Source: Glutamicibacter halophytocola (GTDB lineage Bacteria; Actinomycetota; Actinomycetes; Actinomycetales; Micrococcaceae). From it: DNA of 64,000 nt. The stretch is from the NCBI RefSeq assembly GCF_001302565.1, contig NZ_CP012750.1, positions 2,232,001 to 2,296,000 of the forward strand. Direction: 5' to 3'. A model generated the notes under the pieces. The model saw only the letters and a program-made list of their open reading frames with translations, was not told where the DNA came from and did not search any database. The translations under genes and the position numbers were made by a program. Positions 7,777 through 18,560 of the stretch are shown here, piece by piece (position 1 is the first letter of the stretch; every line of letters begins with the position of its first letter).

Positions 7777-9900
7777 ATGACTGCAACCACCACTTCCTAC
7801 TCGGCTGTCGCCGAGCTCATGCAGGACGAGACCGTAACCCACTCCTACGTCAGCGATGTGGCTTTGCCCGGAGGCAAAACCCTGGCCCTGTTGACCCTGG
7901 ACAACGGCCTGGACCACAAGAAGCCAACCACACTGGGACCTAACGGACTGCTGGAGCTGCGCTCCACCCTTGAAACCCAAGCAGCACGTGCCAAGGCCGG
8001 CGAGATCGACGCCCTTGCCATCACCGGCAAGCCATACTTCCTGATTGCCGGCGCAGACCTGTCGGCGGTCACCCGCCTCAGCGCCCCGGACCAGGCCACC
8101 GCTATGGCTTCGCTCGGCCATTACACCTATGAGCTGCTTGCCGATCTCGGAGTTCCCACCTTCGCCTTCATCAACGGGCTGGCGCTCGGTGGCGGGCTGG
8201 AAATCGCCCTGGCGTGCAACTACCGCACGGTGAGCACCGCGGCCGGGGCCCTCGGACTGCCTGAATCCTTCCTTGGCCTGATCCCCGGATGGGCCGGTGT
8301 CTACCGCCTGCCACGGCTGGTGGGCCCGGAGAACGCCTTGAAGGTGATGATCGAAAACCCGCTGAACAACAACCGGACCCTGTCCGGCCCAGCCGCCTTC
8401 AAGATGGGTGTTGCCGACGCGCTGTTCGAAGCCGCGGATTTCATCGAGCACTCCACCAAATTTGTTGGCGCCGTCTTGTCCGGCGAAACCGAGGTTCAAC
8501 GCCCCAACGCTGTTGATCCCAGCGATCCCGAGGTGGCTCGCCGCTGGCTCGACGCAGCTGACCAGGCCGAAAAATTTGTCGATGCCAAGCTCTCTGGTGC
8601 AGCGCCCGCGCCGTACAAGGTATTGGAGGTTTTCCGCAAGGGAACGGGCCTGACCCAGCCTGAATCGGCGCAACTTGAAGTTGACGCCCTGACCGGCCTG
8701 ATGAGCACCAATCAATTCCAGAACACCGTGTACGCCTTCTTGGACTTGGTGCAAAAGCGTGGCAAGCGTCCGGCCGGAGCACCGGATGCAAAACTCGCCC
8801 GCCCCGTCTCGAAGGTCGGCGTTGTCGGCGCCGGGCTGATGGCCAGCCAGCTGGCGTTGCTCTTTGTGCGCCGCTTGAGCGTGCCTGTGGTGATCACCGA
8901 TCTGGATCAGTCACGCGTGGATAAGGGCCTGGCCTACATCAGCGGTGAAATCGACAAGCTGCACAGCAAGGGCCGCATGAGCCAAGACGCGGTGAACCGC
9001 GCCAAGGCCCTGGTCACCGGTTCGATCACCAAGGATGCCTTTGCCGATGCCGATTTTGTCATCGAGGCAGTCTTCGAAGAGCTCAACGTCAAGAAGCAGG
9101 TCTTCGCCGAAGTCGAAGCCGTCGTCTCCCCCGAGTGCATTCTCGCAACAAATACCTCCTCGCTGTCGGTGACCGAGATGGGACGCGACCTCAAGCACCC
9201 GGAACGCCTCGTTGGCTTCCACTTCTTCAACCCGGTAGCCGTGATGCCGCTGCTGGAAATCGCTGCGACGCAATGGACCAATGAATCCTCGCTGTCCACC
9301 GCTTTTGTGCTTGGCAAGAAACTGAAGAAGACAACCGTCAAAACCCAGGACGCGGCGGCATTTGTCGTGAACCGCGTCTTGCTGCGCCTGATGAGTGAAG
9401 TGCAGGCAGCCTTCGATGAGGGCACTGACGCAGCTACTGCCGATTCTGCCTTGACTCCGATGGGGCTTCCGATGAGCCCATTCACGCTGCTGTCCATGGT
9501 CGGGCTGCCGGTGGCACAGCACGTCAACGAGTCCCTGAATGCCGCTTTCGGTGACCGCTTCGTGGTTTCCGAGAACCTTCAAAAGCTGATCGATGCAAAG
9601 ATCACCGCCCTGTGGGTTAAGGGCGAACAAGGCGCACAAGTGCTCAACCCCTTGGCCGAAGAGCTGCTGGTTCAGGGTTCGAACCCATCTACCAGCGAGG
9701 AAATTCTTCTTCGCGTGCAAGATGCGCTTGCGGAAGAAATCGGCTTGCTCCTTGCTGAAGGCGTCGTCGCCGAAGCAGCGGATGTCGACCTGTGCATGAT
9801 CACTGGTGCCGGCTGGCCCATGCACTTGGGCGGGATCACCCCGTACCTCGACCAGGTCGGCGCTTCCGAGCGCGTAAACGGCAAGAAATTCAACAGCTAG
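7777..9900 (+). CDS. fadB: Fatty-acid oxidation protein FadB: enoyl-CoA hydratase / 3-hydroxyacyl-CoA dehydrogenase
   Basis: A 707-residue bifunctional enzyme. Residues about 20-220 are a crotonase domain with the oxyanion-hole segments LIAGADLSAV and NGLALGGGLE and the catalytic glutamate region GLPESFLGLIPGW. From about residue 345 the NAD-binding dehydrogenase begins with VGVVGAGLMA, followed by ATNTSSLSV and the catalytic-histidine segment GFHFFNPV; the rest is the duplicated C-terminal dehydrogenase domain. I use the ATG at 7777 because AAGGAA precedes it by 6 nt; the frame is open further upstream but overlaps fadA. It should work with FadA to oxidise fatty acyl-CoA in the cytoplasm. 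A terminator follows. Confidence 0.93.
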   Translation: MTATTTSYSAVAELMQDETVTHSYVSDVALPGGKTLALLTLDNGLDHKKPTTLGPNGLLELRSTLETQAARAKAGEIDALAITGKPYFLIAGADLSAVTRLSAPDQATAMASLGHYTYELLADLGVPTFAFINGLALGGGLEIALACNYRTVSTAAGALGLPESFLGLIPGWAGVYRLPRLVGPENALKVMIENPLNNNRTLSGPAAFKMGVADALFEAADFIEHSTKFVGAVLSGETEVQRPNAVDPSDPEVARRWLDAADQAEKFVDAKLSGAAPAPYKVLEVFRKGTGLTQPESAQLEVDALTGLMSTNQFQNTVYAFLDLVQKRGKRPAGAPDAKLARPVSKVGVVGAGLMASQLALLFVRRLSVPVVITDLDQSRVDKGLAYISGEIDKLHSKGRMSQDAVNRAKALVTGSITKDAFADADFVIEAVFEELNVKKQVFAEVEAVVSPECILATNTSSLSVTEMGRDLKHPERLVGFHFFNPVAVMPLLEIAATQWTNESSLSTAFVLGKKLKKTTVKTQDAAAFVVNRVLLRLMSEVQAAFDEGTDAATADSALTPMGLPMSPFTLLSMVGLPVAQHVNESLNAAFGDRFVVSENLQKLIDAKITALWVKGEQGAQVLNPLAEELLVQGSNPSTSEEILLRVQDALAEEIGLLLAEGVVAEAADVDLCMITGAGWPMHLGGITPYLDQVGASERVNGKKFNS

Positions 9901-9912
9901 CATCCGGCTGAA

Positions 9913-9955
9913 CCTCTGGGCTCCATTCCTTGCGGGTTGAAGCCCAGAGGTTTCT
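9913..9955 (+). terminator. Rho-independent terminator of the fadAB operon
   Basis: Perfect arms CCTCTGGGCT (9913-9922) and AGCCCAGAGG (9941-9950) are followed by TTTCT. Confidence 0.75.
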
Positions 9956-10086
9956 GTCGCGCACGGCCGCCCACTGCTCAAACGAGACCGGGCCATTAGC
10001 GATAGCCGGTTCGCAAGGCTGAACTGCTAATGAAAGTTTGTCTTGGCTCTTAGCGCCGCCACAGGGTGTTCTGTCAGAATAACCCC

Positions 10087-10560
10087 ATGACTGACATCGC
10101 TCAACCAGCCCGCCGCACCGTCATGTGCGCCTCCGCCGCCCTCGGTTCCGCAGCTCTTTTGACTGCATGTGGCGACGGACATTCTGAAGCGCAAGTTCCT
10201 CAGGCCTCGCCAGTTCCGTCACCTACCGGTGAAGGCCAGGCGGTGATCGACCTGGCCGAATTGGCGGTTGGGGCGAGAGCCACTGTGCAAGCCAAGCATC
10301 CAACGGGGGCTGAAATTCCGGTGCTGCTCTTCCGGCCGGACGAGAAATCGGTCCTCGCCTATTCCAGTGTCTGCACGCACCAGGGCTGCGTGGTCACAAC
10401 AAAATCCACAAAAGACGACTTTTTCTGCGCCTGCCACGGATCACGCTTCCAACCATCGGACGGCACGGTGACCGATGGACCGGCGATCGCTCCCCTGGCG
10501 CGCTACGCGACGAAGATCAAGGACGACAAGGTCATCGTCTTCGTCACCGACACCAAATAA
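10087..10560 (+). CDS. Rieske [2Fe-2S] protein with Tat/lipoprotein signal
   Basis: A 157-residue small Rieske protein. The cluster ligands are in CTHQGC and CACHGSRF, the standard Cys-His...Cys-His arrangement. The N-terminus has a twin arginine (Arg9-Arg10), a hydrophobic run and a lipobox LTAC with the lipidated Cys28, so it is probably exported folded and anchored on the outer face of the membrane. An ATG at 10066 is also possible, but the signal peptide fits the ATG at 10087 better; CAGAAT lies 6 nt before it. Unlike QcrA it has no multiple transmembrane helices, so it is not the bc1 Rieske subunit. Its redox partner is unknown. Confidence 0.85.
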   Translation: MTDIAQPARRTVMCASAALGSAALLTACGDGHSEAQVPQASPVPSPTGEGQAVIDLAELAVGARATVQAKHPTGAEIPVLLFRPDEKSVLAYSSVCTHQGCVVTTKSTKDDFFCACHGSRFQPSDGTVTDGPAIAPLARYATKIKDDKVIVFVTDTK

Positions 10561-10578
10561 GTCGAGAAATCTTGCAGA

Positions 10579-10623
10579 AAAGCGGAATGCTGCGACCCTT
10601 GGCAGGTTGCAGCATTCCGCTTT
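10579..10623. terminator. Bidirectional terminator between the Rieske and aldo/keto reductase genes
   Basis: Perfect 15-bp arms AAAGCGGAATGCTGC (10579-10593) and GCAGCATTCCGCTTT (10609-10623), with A and T ends that allow termination in both directions between these convergent genes. Confidence 0.8.
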
Positions 10624-10638
10624 GTGCTCAACCGGCAA

Positions 10639-11613
10639 TTAGAAAAGTGCCACCTTCTGCGGAGCAGGGAAGATGGAATCAAGTTCGGCACGCTCGGCAT
10701 CCGATGGAACCCAGCGTACTGCCTTGGCATTCATCTGGATTTGCTCGGGGCGGGTCGCTCCAGCGATGACCGATGACACGGGTAGCTGCGCTGCCAGCCA
10801 GGAGAAAGCAAGCTCGATTGGCGCCAGATCGCGATCAGCGGCAAACCGCGCAAAACGATCAAGTTGCTCAAAATCAGAGGTTTCAACCAGCTGCTGACGA
10901 GCATGAGTCAGGCGGCTGCCTTCAGGGGCGTATCCCTTGGAATACTTTCCGGTCAGCAATCCGTTGGCTAGCGGGAAGTATGGAAGAACGCCGAGTCCAA
11001 ACTCGCGCGCAGCAGGCAGCACTTCCAGTTCTGCGCGACGATCGATGAGATTGTAATGGTTCTGTGCCGAGATGAATCGCTCGGTGCCCAGCTCACGGGC
11101 CACATACTCTGCCTGGGCGATCTGCCACCCAGCGCGGTTGGAATGGCCGATATAGCGGACCTTTCCGCTGGTGACCAGATCGTCCAAGGCGCGCAGCGTC
11201 TCGTCGATCGGGGTGTTAGCATCTGGCGTGTGGAATTGGTACAGATCGATATGATCCGTCCCAAGGCGCTTCAGGGAAGCTTCCACTGCCTTCATGATGT
11301 ACCGGCGGGAACCGCGGGCATTGAAGTCCGGCCCGTTGGCCCCACTGACATCCATGCCGAATTTGGTGGCCAGGACAATGTTCTCGCGGTTCTTGCCCAG
11401 GGCCTTGCCCAGGCGCTGCTCGGATAATCCTGCAGTTTTTCCGTAGTTGTCCGCGACGTCGAAGAACGTGATACCGGCGTCCAACGCGGCGTGAACTACT
11501 GCGTCCGAGCCTTCCTGGGACTCGGTAGCGGTACCGGTTCGGCCCAAATTGTTGCAGCCCAAACCCACGACGGAAACGCTCAAGCCACTGTGTCCTAGTT
11601 GACGGAATTCCAT
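10639..11613 (-). CDS. Aldo/keto reductase
   Basis: A 324-residue NADPH-type oxidoreductase with the (beta/alpha)8 fold of the AKR superfamily. The catalytic region is visible as FFDVADNYGKT (Asp and Tyr), the lysine in LATKFG and the histidine in YQFHTPD. The cofactor loop lies near AGATRPEQI close to the C-terminus. I start at the ATG at 11613, with GAGG a few nt upstream; a GTG at 11619 is too close to that site. It is divergent from argG. The substrate is unknown; the sequence resembles the general-aldehyde or Kv-beta-like AKR groups. Confidence 0.88.
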   Translation of the reverse strand: MEFRQLGHSGLSVSVVGLGCNNLGRTGTATESQEGSDAVVHAALDAGITFFDVADNYGKTAGLSEQRLGKALGKNRENIVLATKFGMDVSGANGPDFNARGSRRYIMKAVEASLKRLGTDHIDLYQFHTPDANTPIDETLRALDDLVTSGKVRYIGHSNRAGWQIAQAEYVARELGTERFISAQNHYNLIDRRAELEVLPAAREFGLGVLPYFPLANGLLTGKYSKGYAPEGSRLTHARQQLVETSDFEQLDRFARFAADRDLAPIELAFSWLAAQLPVSSVIAGATRPEQIQMNAKAVRWVPSDAERAELDSIFPAPQKVALF

Positions 11614-11718
11614 GCACACCTCGCTGTTTTTCCTTCGCCGCTTTTCTGCGCGACCTTATACCCATAGGCTATCGGGTAGGTGCTGTAACCGAAGAGTTCA
11701 CGACACAATTCACTGCAT

Positions 11719-13173
<1,455 letters not shown>

Positions 13174-13194
13174 AGGCTTGCCGCTAGTCAAAAG

Positions 13195-13242
13195 CGGATC
13201 AGGGCTTCTCTTGAAGAGAAGCCCTGATCCGTTTTTATTTTT
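13195..13242 (+). terminator. Rho-independent terminator of argG
   Basis: Perfect 16-bp arms CGGATCAGGGCTTCTC (13195-13210) and its complement (13216-13231) are followed by TTTTTATTTTT. Confidence 0.9.
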
Positions 13243-13525
13243 ACCTTGGTTCCCAGCAGAACAATCCATTGGCAGCTGCGAGGAACTGCAACTCCGTGAT
13301 GGAATCACCCAGGGCGAATAGCCGCAGAAATCCATGAATAATTGCCCTGGCCTTGGTGCACTACGGCATGATCATGAACGCTTCATAGCCCAAGCGGGCC
13401 CCGAGGCTGATTTAGGTACCGAGCAGGGCCGCTTGCTCGTTAGGCATGGCCATCGACTTGCCCGTTTCCAGCCCGATGACAAATCCAGCCGCCGTTTGCA
13501 CCGATGCTGCGAAGTCCACCCGAAC
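13241..13525 (-). pseudogene. Protein-like frame interrupted by stops; possible gene remnant or chance
   Basis: The 352 bp between argG and the next gene holds the argG terminator and this stretch. Read on the minus strand directly after, and in frame with, the stop of the small membrane-protein gene, it translates to protein-like pieces separated by stops at 13412-13414 and 13361-13363, ending at 13241. Pieces such as AAGFVIGLETGKSMAMPNEQ and LGARLGYEAFMIMP look like real protein but I do not recognise a family. High-GC DNA often gives such frames by chance, so this is a weak call. Confidence 0.2.
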
Positions 13526-13861
13526 TTAAGCTTCCAGCATTGCCAGCAGCGGGCTGACAGCCAGCGTGAAGCCAATGAGCGAGACCATCCGCAGGATCAA
13601 GCGCACGCGGGCACCTTGCTTGGAATTAGGTGCTGGAAGGTTGAACCCGTGCTCGATAATCCAGGCCACGATCGTCACCAAGACACCGGCCAGAGCCAAT
13701 TGCGCAGGAGCTACCTCGCTGAGAAGCGAAACAATCCCAATTCCAATAATGGCACCGACGAATGCTTGGAATACCAGATGAAGGGGCACGCGGGTAGCGC
13801 CCATCTGCGACGACTTACGAGGGGCACCGGGAGTCTCATCCCGATCTTCCTGAGGAATCAT
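13526..13861 (-). CDS. Small hypothetical membrane protein
   Basis: A 111-residue product with a polar, charged N-terminus (about 25 residues), then about three hydrophobic segments: residues 28-47, 53-70 and 85-108. I do not recognise the family. The layout resembles small actinobacterial inner-membrane proteins of unknown function. It lies 22 nt downstream of a GNAT gene on the same strand, so it may be the last gene of a small cluster (13526-14939). Confidence 0.6.
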   Translation of the reverse strand: MIPQEDRDETPGAPRKSSQMGATRVPLHLVFQAFVGAIIGIGIVSLLSEVAPAQLALAGVLVTIVAWIIEHGFNLPAPNSKQGARVRLILRMVSLIGFTLAVSPLLAMLEA

Positions 13862-13883
13862 ATCTCCTAATTTCCTATAACAA

Positions 13884-14363
13884 TCAAGCCCAGAGGATCA
13901 TGGCGTCTTCGCTGAGTTCTTTGCGAAGCAATAGACCACAGCCTCCGCTGAACGACACCGCCCCGAAGTGGGAAGCTCTCGCTATTTCTTTGAAGCCGAA
14001 AGATGCCTGCAAGGCAAGCGAGCCGGTATTCCGTGCATTGACGATGCACCATGCTGTAGTGTCCCGCTCGGCGACCCACTTCAGCCGCGCAGCGGTCAGT
14101 ATCGAGGCGAATCCACGATGCTGATGCTCTCGCGAAATTTCGACACCAGAGAGGTAGTAGCCAGCCGGAGCTAGCTGATCGCTTGGACCCCACCAGCCAG
14201 CTCTCGCCCACCCGACAAGCTGGCCTTGCGGATCTTTCAGCACCAATTGGCATTCATTATCGCCAAAGCGGGAGGGTTCTGAAGAACGCCCCAGGGACCG
14301 CGACAGTTTCCGTATGGCTTCGTGGTCAGAAGCCTGCATGGCTTCGGGCTGAAGGGCAGGCAT
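13884..14363 (-). CDS. GNAT family N-acetyltransferase
   Basis: A 159-residue single-domain acetyltransferase. The acetyl-CoA binding motif A lies in VEISREHQHRGFASILT (usual Q/R-x-x-G-x-G/A pattern), followed by a motif B-like segment ARNTGSLALQASFGFKEI. The substrate is unknown. It starts 6 nt after the stop of the 189-residue gene upstream, so the two are probably co-transcribed. An ATG at 14339 is an alternative start. Confidence 0.8.
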   Translation of the reverse strand: MPALQPEAMQASDHEAIRKLSRSLGRSSEPSRFGDNECQLVLKDPQGQLVGWARAGWWGPSDQLAPAGYYLSGVEISREHQHRGFASILTAARLKWVAERDTTAWCIVNARNTGSLALQASFGFKEIARASHFGAVSFSGGCGLLLRKELSEDAMILWA

Positions 14364-14369
14364 GGTTCT

Positions 14370-14939
14370 CTAGTCGAGGGTCATTGGCTTCGGCGGCATT
14401 GGGTGCACGCTCTTGAGCTTCTCGGGCGTTGCGTATTCCGCGGTGCCAATGCTCATTTTGGTGAAGTCCAGCTTCGCTTCACGGATGCACGTCTTGATCG
14501 CTGCGACTGCCTGTTTAGGCGCCGGGGTGAGAATACGGATGTTGATCTTCCGAGGTGCAAAGTCGCTGGACTCCACGGTGCCCAATCCACGCCATGCCAG
14601 GTGCCCGGTCAAAGCTTCCTTGGCCTTCTTTTCCAAGTAGTGGTCACGCTCGGTGCCGGTGGCCGACTTCAACGCGTATTGCACGATGACCCAGGACTGA
14701 TCTTCCTCGCTGATTTCGGCGTAGCCTTCATCGGCGCAAGCCTGCAAGAATCCAGCGAACAGCTCATCGGCACGATCGTTATCCACGTCCTGGACATTGC
14801 TGGTGGTGGACATGTGGCCCACGCTGCCATGGTTAATGACGAACTGGCCTACTTCTTCGTCCTCGAATTGCTGGAACCACGCTTCGCGGAAGTGCAGTAC
14901 GTTTTTCTCGTCCAAACGATAGGTGCGAATAATCGCCAT
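14370..14939 (-). CDS. Conserved-looking hypothetical protein, 189 residues
   Basis: I do not recognise a named family. The ATG at 14939 has a good AAGGG ribosome binding site. The product is acidic in its N-terminal half and mixed alpha/beta, with no signal peptide or membrane segment. Residues about 1-60 contain paired aromatic and His positions (VLHFREAWFQQFEDEE, then FVINHGSVGHMSTTSN). The C-terminal half is Lys/Pro rich. The tight spacing with the GNAT gene suggests a shared operon. Confidence 0.6.
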   Translation of the reverse strand: MAIIRTYRLDEKNVLHFREAWFQQFEDEEVGQFVINHGSVGHMSTTSNVQDVDNDRADELFAGFLQACADEGYAEISEEDQSWVIVQYALKSATGTERDHYLEKKAKEALTGHLAWRGLGTVESSDFAPRKINIRILTPAPKQAVAAIKTCIREAKLDFTKMSIGTAEYATPEKLKSVHPMPPKPMTLD

Positions 14940-14983
14940 TGGTTTCCCTTTACAAGGTCAGTAGATCAATGAAGTGCATGTGG

Positions 14984-15574
14984 TTATAAGTTGTGAAGCT
15001 GGTCGGCCTTTTCAAGCCAGCCTTGGCGGTGCGAGTGGTTGAAGGGAGCTTCATCCCGTTGAACCGCATCGAGGAGTTTCGTGCTGGCTGCGCGTATCTC
15101 GTTCTTGAGTACCTCGGGGTAGTCCATTGACCGCCCATGTTCCTCGAATTCGTCTTCGTCGTCGAGGAAAGTACCGCGGCTTCGCGACCGGATGACGTCG
15201 AGGTCAAGGTCCACCGAATTCACTTCCCAGCCGCCATGCTGCAACGGACGCCATCCGATGGCATGGGAGAGATCGATGTAGACATCAAAATCCTCGGCAG
15301 AATCCGCATACAGCGTGGCGATCCATGAGCCCGCGTGAGGAATCAGGCACAGAGCATTTGTTTGGGCCAAGTGGGCTGCGCCAGGCCTTGCGACCAGTGA
15401 GCCAGCGGGTTGGAACAACCAGTGCCCGTGCGCATCTTTCCCGAGGTAGAACCCCGGAACCACCCAATGCGGCAGGCCGTTGTATTTCCAGGCGCGGGCT
15501 ACCACCAAGGCCCCGAAATCGATGCTTTCAGGGTTGCGCGGCAAATCAACGGGGAAGCTGTGCAGTGCACTCAT
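14984..15574 (-). CDS. DUF402 domain protein
   Basis: A 196-residue protein with the DUF402 fold; the signature acidic cluster is in [12 protein letters not shown] and [10 protein letters not shown], and some characterised DUF402 members are metal-dependent nucleoside di/triphosphate phosphatases. Whether this one is enzymatic is inference. Its ATG overlaps the stop of dxs (ATGA at 15571-15574), indicating translational coupling to the isoprenoid enzyme. No membrane segment is seen. Confidence 0.8.
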   Translation of the reverse strand: MSALHSFPVDLPRNPESIDFGALVVARAWKYNGLPHWVVPGFYLGKDAHGHWLFQPAGSLVARPGAAHLAQTNALCLIPHAGSWIATLYADSAEDFDVYIDLSHAIGWRPLQHGGWEVNSVDLDLDVIRSRSRGTFLDDEDEFEEHGRSMDYPEVLKNEIRAASTKLLDAVQRDEAPFNHSHRQGWLEKADQLHNL

Positions 15575-17538
15575 AGCTTGGGAATCTGTCCCGTGGGCAG
15601 ATCCTGGCCTGGCAGTGGACGGGCAAACGGAACCTTGGTGCCAAGCACTTGGGCGAGCGTGTCCCTTGCCACCTGCTGGGCGGTCAAGCCGACGCGATCA
15701 AGAACTTCGGCTCGTGAACCGTGGGCAAGGAATTCGGTAGGCAGGCCGACTTCGTTCAGTGCAGTGTCGACACCAGCTGCACGCATTTCGGTACGCAGGC
15801 GGGAGCCAACGCCGCCAGCCCGGACTCCATCTTCGATGCACACCACGATGCGGTGGCGCGCAGCCAATGAAATCACCGATTTCGGCATCGGCAAGACCCA
15901 ACGAGGATCCACCACGGTAACCGAAACACCTTGGCTATTGAGCCGCTGGGCAACGTCAAGTGACAACTCGCTCATGGCGCCGACCGAAACGATCAGGACG
16001 TCCGGCGCAGCCCTGTCACCCAGGCGCGCCAATACATCTACGCCATCTGGCAAGCGGTCGATTGCATCAATGGGTTCGCCCACAGAGCCCTTGGAGAAGC
16101 GAACAACGCTCGGCGCATCATTGATATCCAATGCTTCACGCAGCTCTTCACGCAGACGTGCTGCGTCGCGTGGTGCCGCCAAATGCAGGTTCGGGACAAT
16201 TTGGGTCAGCGCCATGTCCCACATGCCATGGTGGCTTGCACCATCCGGGCCTGTAACGCCGGCACGGTCGAGAACGATGGTAACCCCGGCCTTGTGCAAG
16301 GCGACGTCCATGAGCAATTGATCGAAGGCACGGTTCAGGAAGGTCGCATAAACGCAGACCACTGGGTGCAGTCCGCCGAAAGCCAATCCGGCTGCGGTGG
16401 TCATGGCATGCTGTTCGGCGATGCCGACATCGATCACGCGCTCGGGATGCTCCTGGGCCATTTTCTTGAGGCCCACCGGTTGCAGCATGGCGCCGGTGAT
16501 CGCGACAATATCGTCGCGTTCCTTGGCCACCTTGGCGATTTCTTCGCCAAAGACGCTGGTCCAGCTTTGCGCGCTGGACTTGGATACGGGCAGGCCGGTC
16601 ACCGGGTCGATAATGCCCACCGCATGGAACTGGTCAGCTTCATCGGCTCGGGCAGGCGCGTAGCCGTGTCCCTTTTCGGTCAGGGCATGGACAAGCACCG
16701 GACCGGAATATTGCTTGGCCTGCTGCAGGGCTTCTTCGACTGCGCGCTGGTTGTGCCCATCAATCGGGCCAATGTATTTCAGCCCGAGATCTTCGAAAAG
16801 CCCCTGCGGAGCCCACCAGTCCTTGATTCCCTTTTTGGTTGCATGAAGGGACTTGTAGGTGAAACCACCAATGGGTCCTGAGCCCTTGAGCTTGTCCTTG
16901 AGCTTTTCCATCGCGGTTTCGTACGCAGGATGGGTGCGGAACTTATCCAGTTGCTGCCGAAGTCCCGAGAGCTGATTAGCCAAGCCGCCAATAGTCGGGG
17001 CGTACGAACGGCCGTTATCGTTGACCACAATCACGGCCTTGCGGTCCTTATCGGCCGCGATGTTGTTTACAGCTTCCCAGGCCATGCCGCCGGTCAAGGC
17101 ACCGTCGCCGACGAGGGCCACGGCATAGCGCTCATTGTTGCGCATCAGCTTATTGGCACGGGAAATGCCATCAATCCACGAAAGCGAGGAGGAAGCGTGG
17201 GAGGACTCGACCACGTCGTGTTCTGATTCGGCACGGTCGGGGTAGCCCGACAAGCCACCCTGCTGGCGCAAGGTCTCAAAGTTCTGGCGCCCGGTCACGA
17301 GCTTATGGACATACGACTGGTGTCCGGTGTCAAAGACGATGGAGTCCTGTGGCGAGTCAAAGACTCGGTGGATGCCCAGAGTCAATTCGACGACGCCGAG
17401 GTTAGGGCCCAGGTGGCCGCCGGTGCGAGCAACGTTATCAATGAGAAAAGTACGAATTTCATCCGCGAGCTCGTGAAGTTGTTCCAGGGTCAGCGCCCGC
17501 AGATCGCTTGGTTTCTTGATGGTCTTCAGCAAAGACAC
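15571..17538 (-). CDS. dxs: 1-deoxy-D-xylulose-5-phosphate synthase
   Basis: Dxs condenses pyruvate and glyceraldehyde 3-phosphate with thiamine diphosphate, the entry step of the MEP isoprenoid pathway. The 655-residue product has the TPP-binding [13 protein letters not shown]...NDN motif, the GHQSYVHK histidine region, the [10 protein letters not shown] segment and the C-terminal transketolase domain. The frame is open upstream, but the GTG at 17538 has AAGGGGA 7 nt before it and gives the family length. It is the first gene of a pair with DUF402. In mycobacteria dxs1 also lies close to the RNase D gene. Confidence 0.95.
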   Translation of the reverse strand: MSLLKTIKKPSDLRALTLEQLHELADEIRTFLIDNVARTGGHLGPNLGVVELTLGIHRVFDSPQDSIVFDTGHQSYVHKLVTGRQNFETLRQQGGLSGYPDRAESEHDVVESSHASSSLSWIDGISRANKLMRNNERYAVALVGDGALTGGMAWEAVNNIAADKDRKAVIVVNDNGRSYAPTIGGLANQLSGLRQQLDKFRTHPAYETAMEKLKDKLKGSGPIGGFTYKSLHATKKGIKDWWAPQGLFEDLGLKYIGPIDGHNQRAVEEALQQAKQYSGPVLVHALTEKGHGYAPARADEADQFHAVGIIDPVTGLPVSKSSAQSWTSVFGEEIAKVAKERDDIVAITGAMLQPVGLKKMAQEHPERVIDVGIAEQHAMTTAAGLAFGGLHPVVCVYATFLNRAFDQLLMDVALHKAGVTIVLDRAGVTGPDGASHHGMWDMALTQIVPNLHLAAPRDAARLREELREALDINDAPSVVRFSKGSVGEPIDAIDRLPDGVDVLARLGDRAAPDVLIVSVGAMSELSLDVAQRLNSQGVSVTVVDPRWVLPMPKSVISLAARHRIVVCIEDGVRAGGVGSRLRTEMRAAGVDTALNEVGLPTEFLAHGSRAEVLDRVGLTAQQVARDTLAQVLGTKVPFARPLPGQDLPTGQIPKL

Positions 17539-17702
17539 GCTCGTCCCCTTTACAAATTCGCCCGTGGTGGCCGTGAGCCCATGCGAAATACTTAGTCTAC
17601 CGCGTTGGAAGCTTCTCCTATTATCCGCCACTGCTCCGGATAGCGCGAATTTCCAGGCAATGACGTTCAATACCTCGTCCTGCATTGGCGAACAGCTGAC
17701 AC

Positions 17703-18560
17703 TTATTCGAACCTCGCCAGCGCGTCCTGAATCATCCGGTGTCCTTGCGCCTCGAATTCGGCATCGCCCACTTGATATGCCCAAATGGCCGTTCCGATGG
17801 CTTCTCGCAGGAGCATGAGCCGCCATGACGGCTCGTGGCGAGGATCCTCACCGTAGCCTTCGATGAAGGCGGACTCCAGCTCCGGGTGCCCTTTGAATTG
17901 CTGGCTGCCCAATCTGGCCAGGTCGCTGGCAGCTGGTCGAAACTCGAATCTGCCAAAATCTATGGCTCGCAATTGGCCTTGATCCACCAGCCAATTGCGT
18001 GGCTGCCAGTCACCATGAGTTGGAACAAGCACCGCATCTTGGGGCTCTTGCGCGGCAAAGATCCGTTCGATCTCCTTGCATTGGCTCACGCTGATTCGAT
18101 GTTCCGAGGACAATAGCCGACGGAACTTTACGAGCAATCGGGATTCGTAGTCCGGGTCCAGCCGGTAAGCCTGGGAATGGAAGATCTTTAGCGCGGCACC
18201 GGCCTGACGGTGGATATCTGGACTCAATTCGTCTCCCGTACCCGCGCAGAGCGTGCCTGGCAAGTAGTCCAAAACCATTAGGCGCAGTTCCTCGCTATAA
18301 AACAGCATTTCCGCAGCGAGACCGCGCGTTTTCAGTTCCCTGGTGTAACTTTGATGCGCGATAAGCTCACGAGAAATATGGTGGTTGCCTTCTCCCCCGG
18401 TTTTGAGAATGCAATCCTGCTGGCTCGTGCGAAGGTGCAGCACTCTTGTGTCGGTAAGATTCCATGAAAGGTCGCGAACTACCTCAACGTTGCCAAGCCA
18501 GGCACGCAGTTGAGCTGCTTGTTCAGCGGCCAGGAACTGCGCAGGATCATTTCCAGTCAT
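17703..18560 (-). CDS. APH-type phosphotransferase family protein
   Basis: A 285-residue protein kinase-like small-molecule phosphotransferase. The catalytic loop is THGDWQPRN (Asp184, Asn189) and the metal-binding AIDFGR contains Asp201; a nucleotide-binding lysine may be in CILKTGG. Members phosphorylate aminoglycosides, choline, fructosamines or other hydroxyl or amino compounds. Nothing in the context indicates antibiotic resistance. Its ATG overlaps the stop of the upstream GNAT gene (ATGA at 18557-18560), so they are translationally coupled. Confidence 0.8.
   Translation of the reverse strand: MTGNDPAQFLAAEQAAQLRAWLGNVEVVRDLSWNLTDTRVLHLRTSQQDCILKTGGEGNHHISRELIAHQSYTRELKTRGLAAEMLFYSEELRLMVLDYLPGTLCAGTGDELSPDIHRQAGAALKIFHSQAYRLDPDYESRLLVKFRRLLSSEHRISVSQCKEIERIFAAQEPQDAVLVPTHGDWQPRNWLVDQGQLRAIDFGRFEFRPAASDLARLGSQQFKGHPELESAFIEGYGEDPRHEPSWRLMLLREAIGTAIWAYQVGDAEFEAQGHRMIQDALARFE

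Noticed and set aside
6495..7793. Open frame of about 430 codons opposite fadA
   Set aside because: Antisense shadow; fadA has all thiolase motifs, a ribosome binding site and an operon partner.
9675..9686. GGGTTCGAACCC, resembling a tRNA T-arm
   Set aside because: It is a 12-bp palindrome inside the fadB reading frame with no acceptor or anticodon arms nearby.
13334..13870. 178-codon plus-strand frame between argG and the GNAT gene
   Set aside because: It starts without a ribosome binding site, is His/Arg/Gln-rich, and lies opposite the membrane-protein gene, whose hydrophobic segments look real.
17703..18560. Calling the APH-like gene an aminoglycoside resistance gene
   Set aside because: Only the general phosphotransferase motifs are present, and the chromosomal housekeeping context gives no support for resistance.
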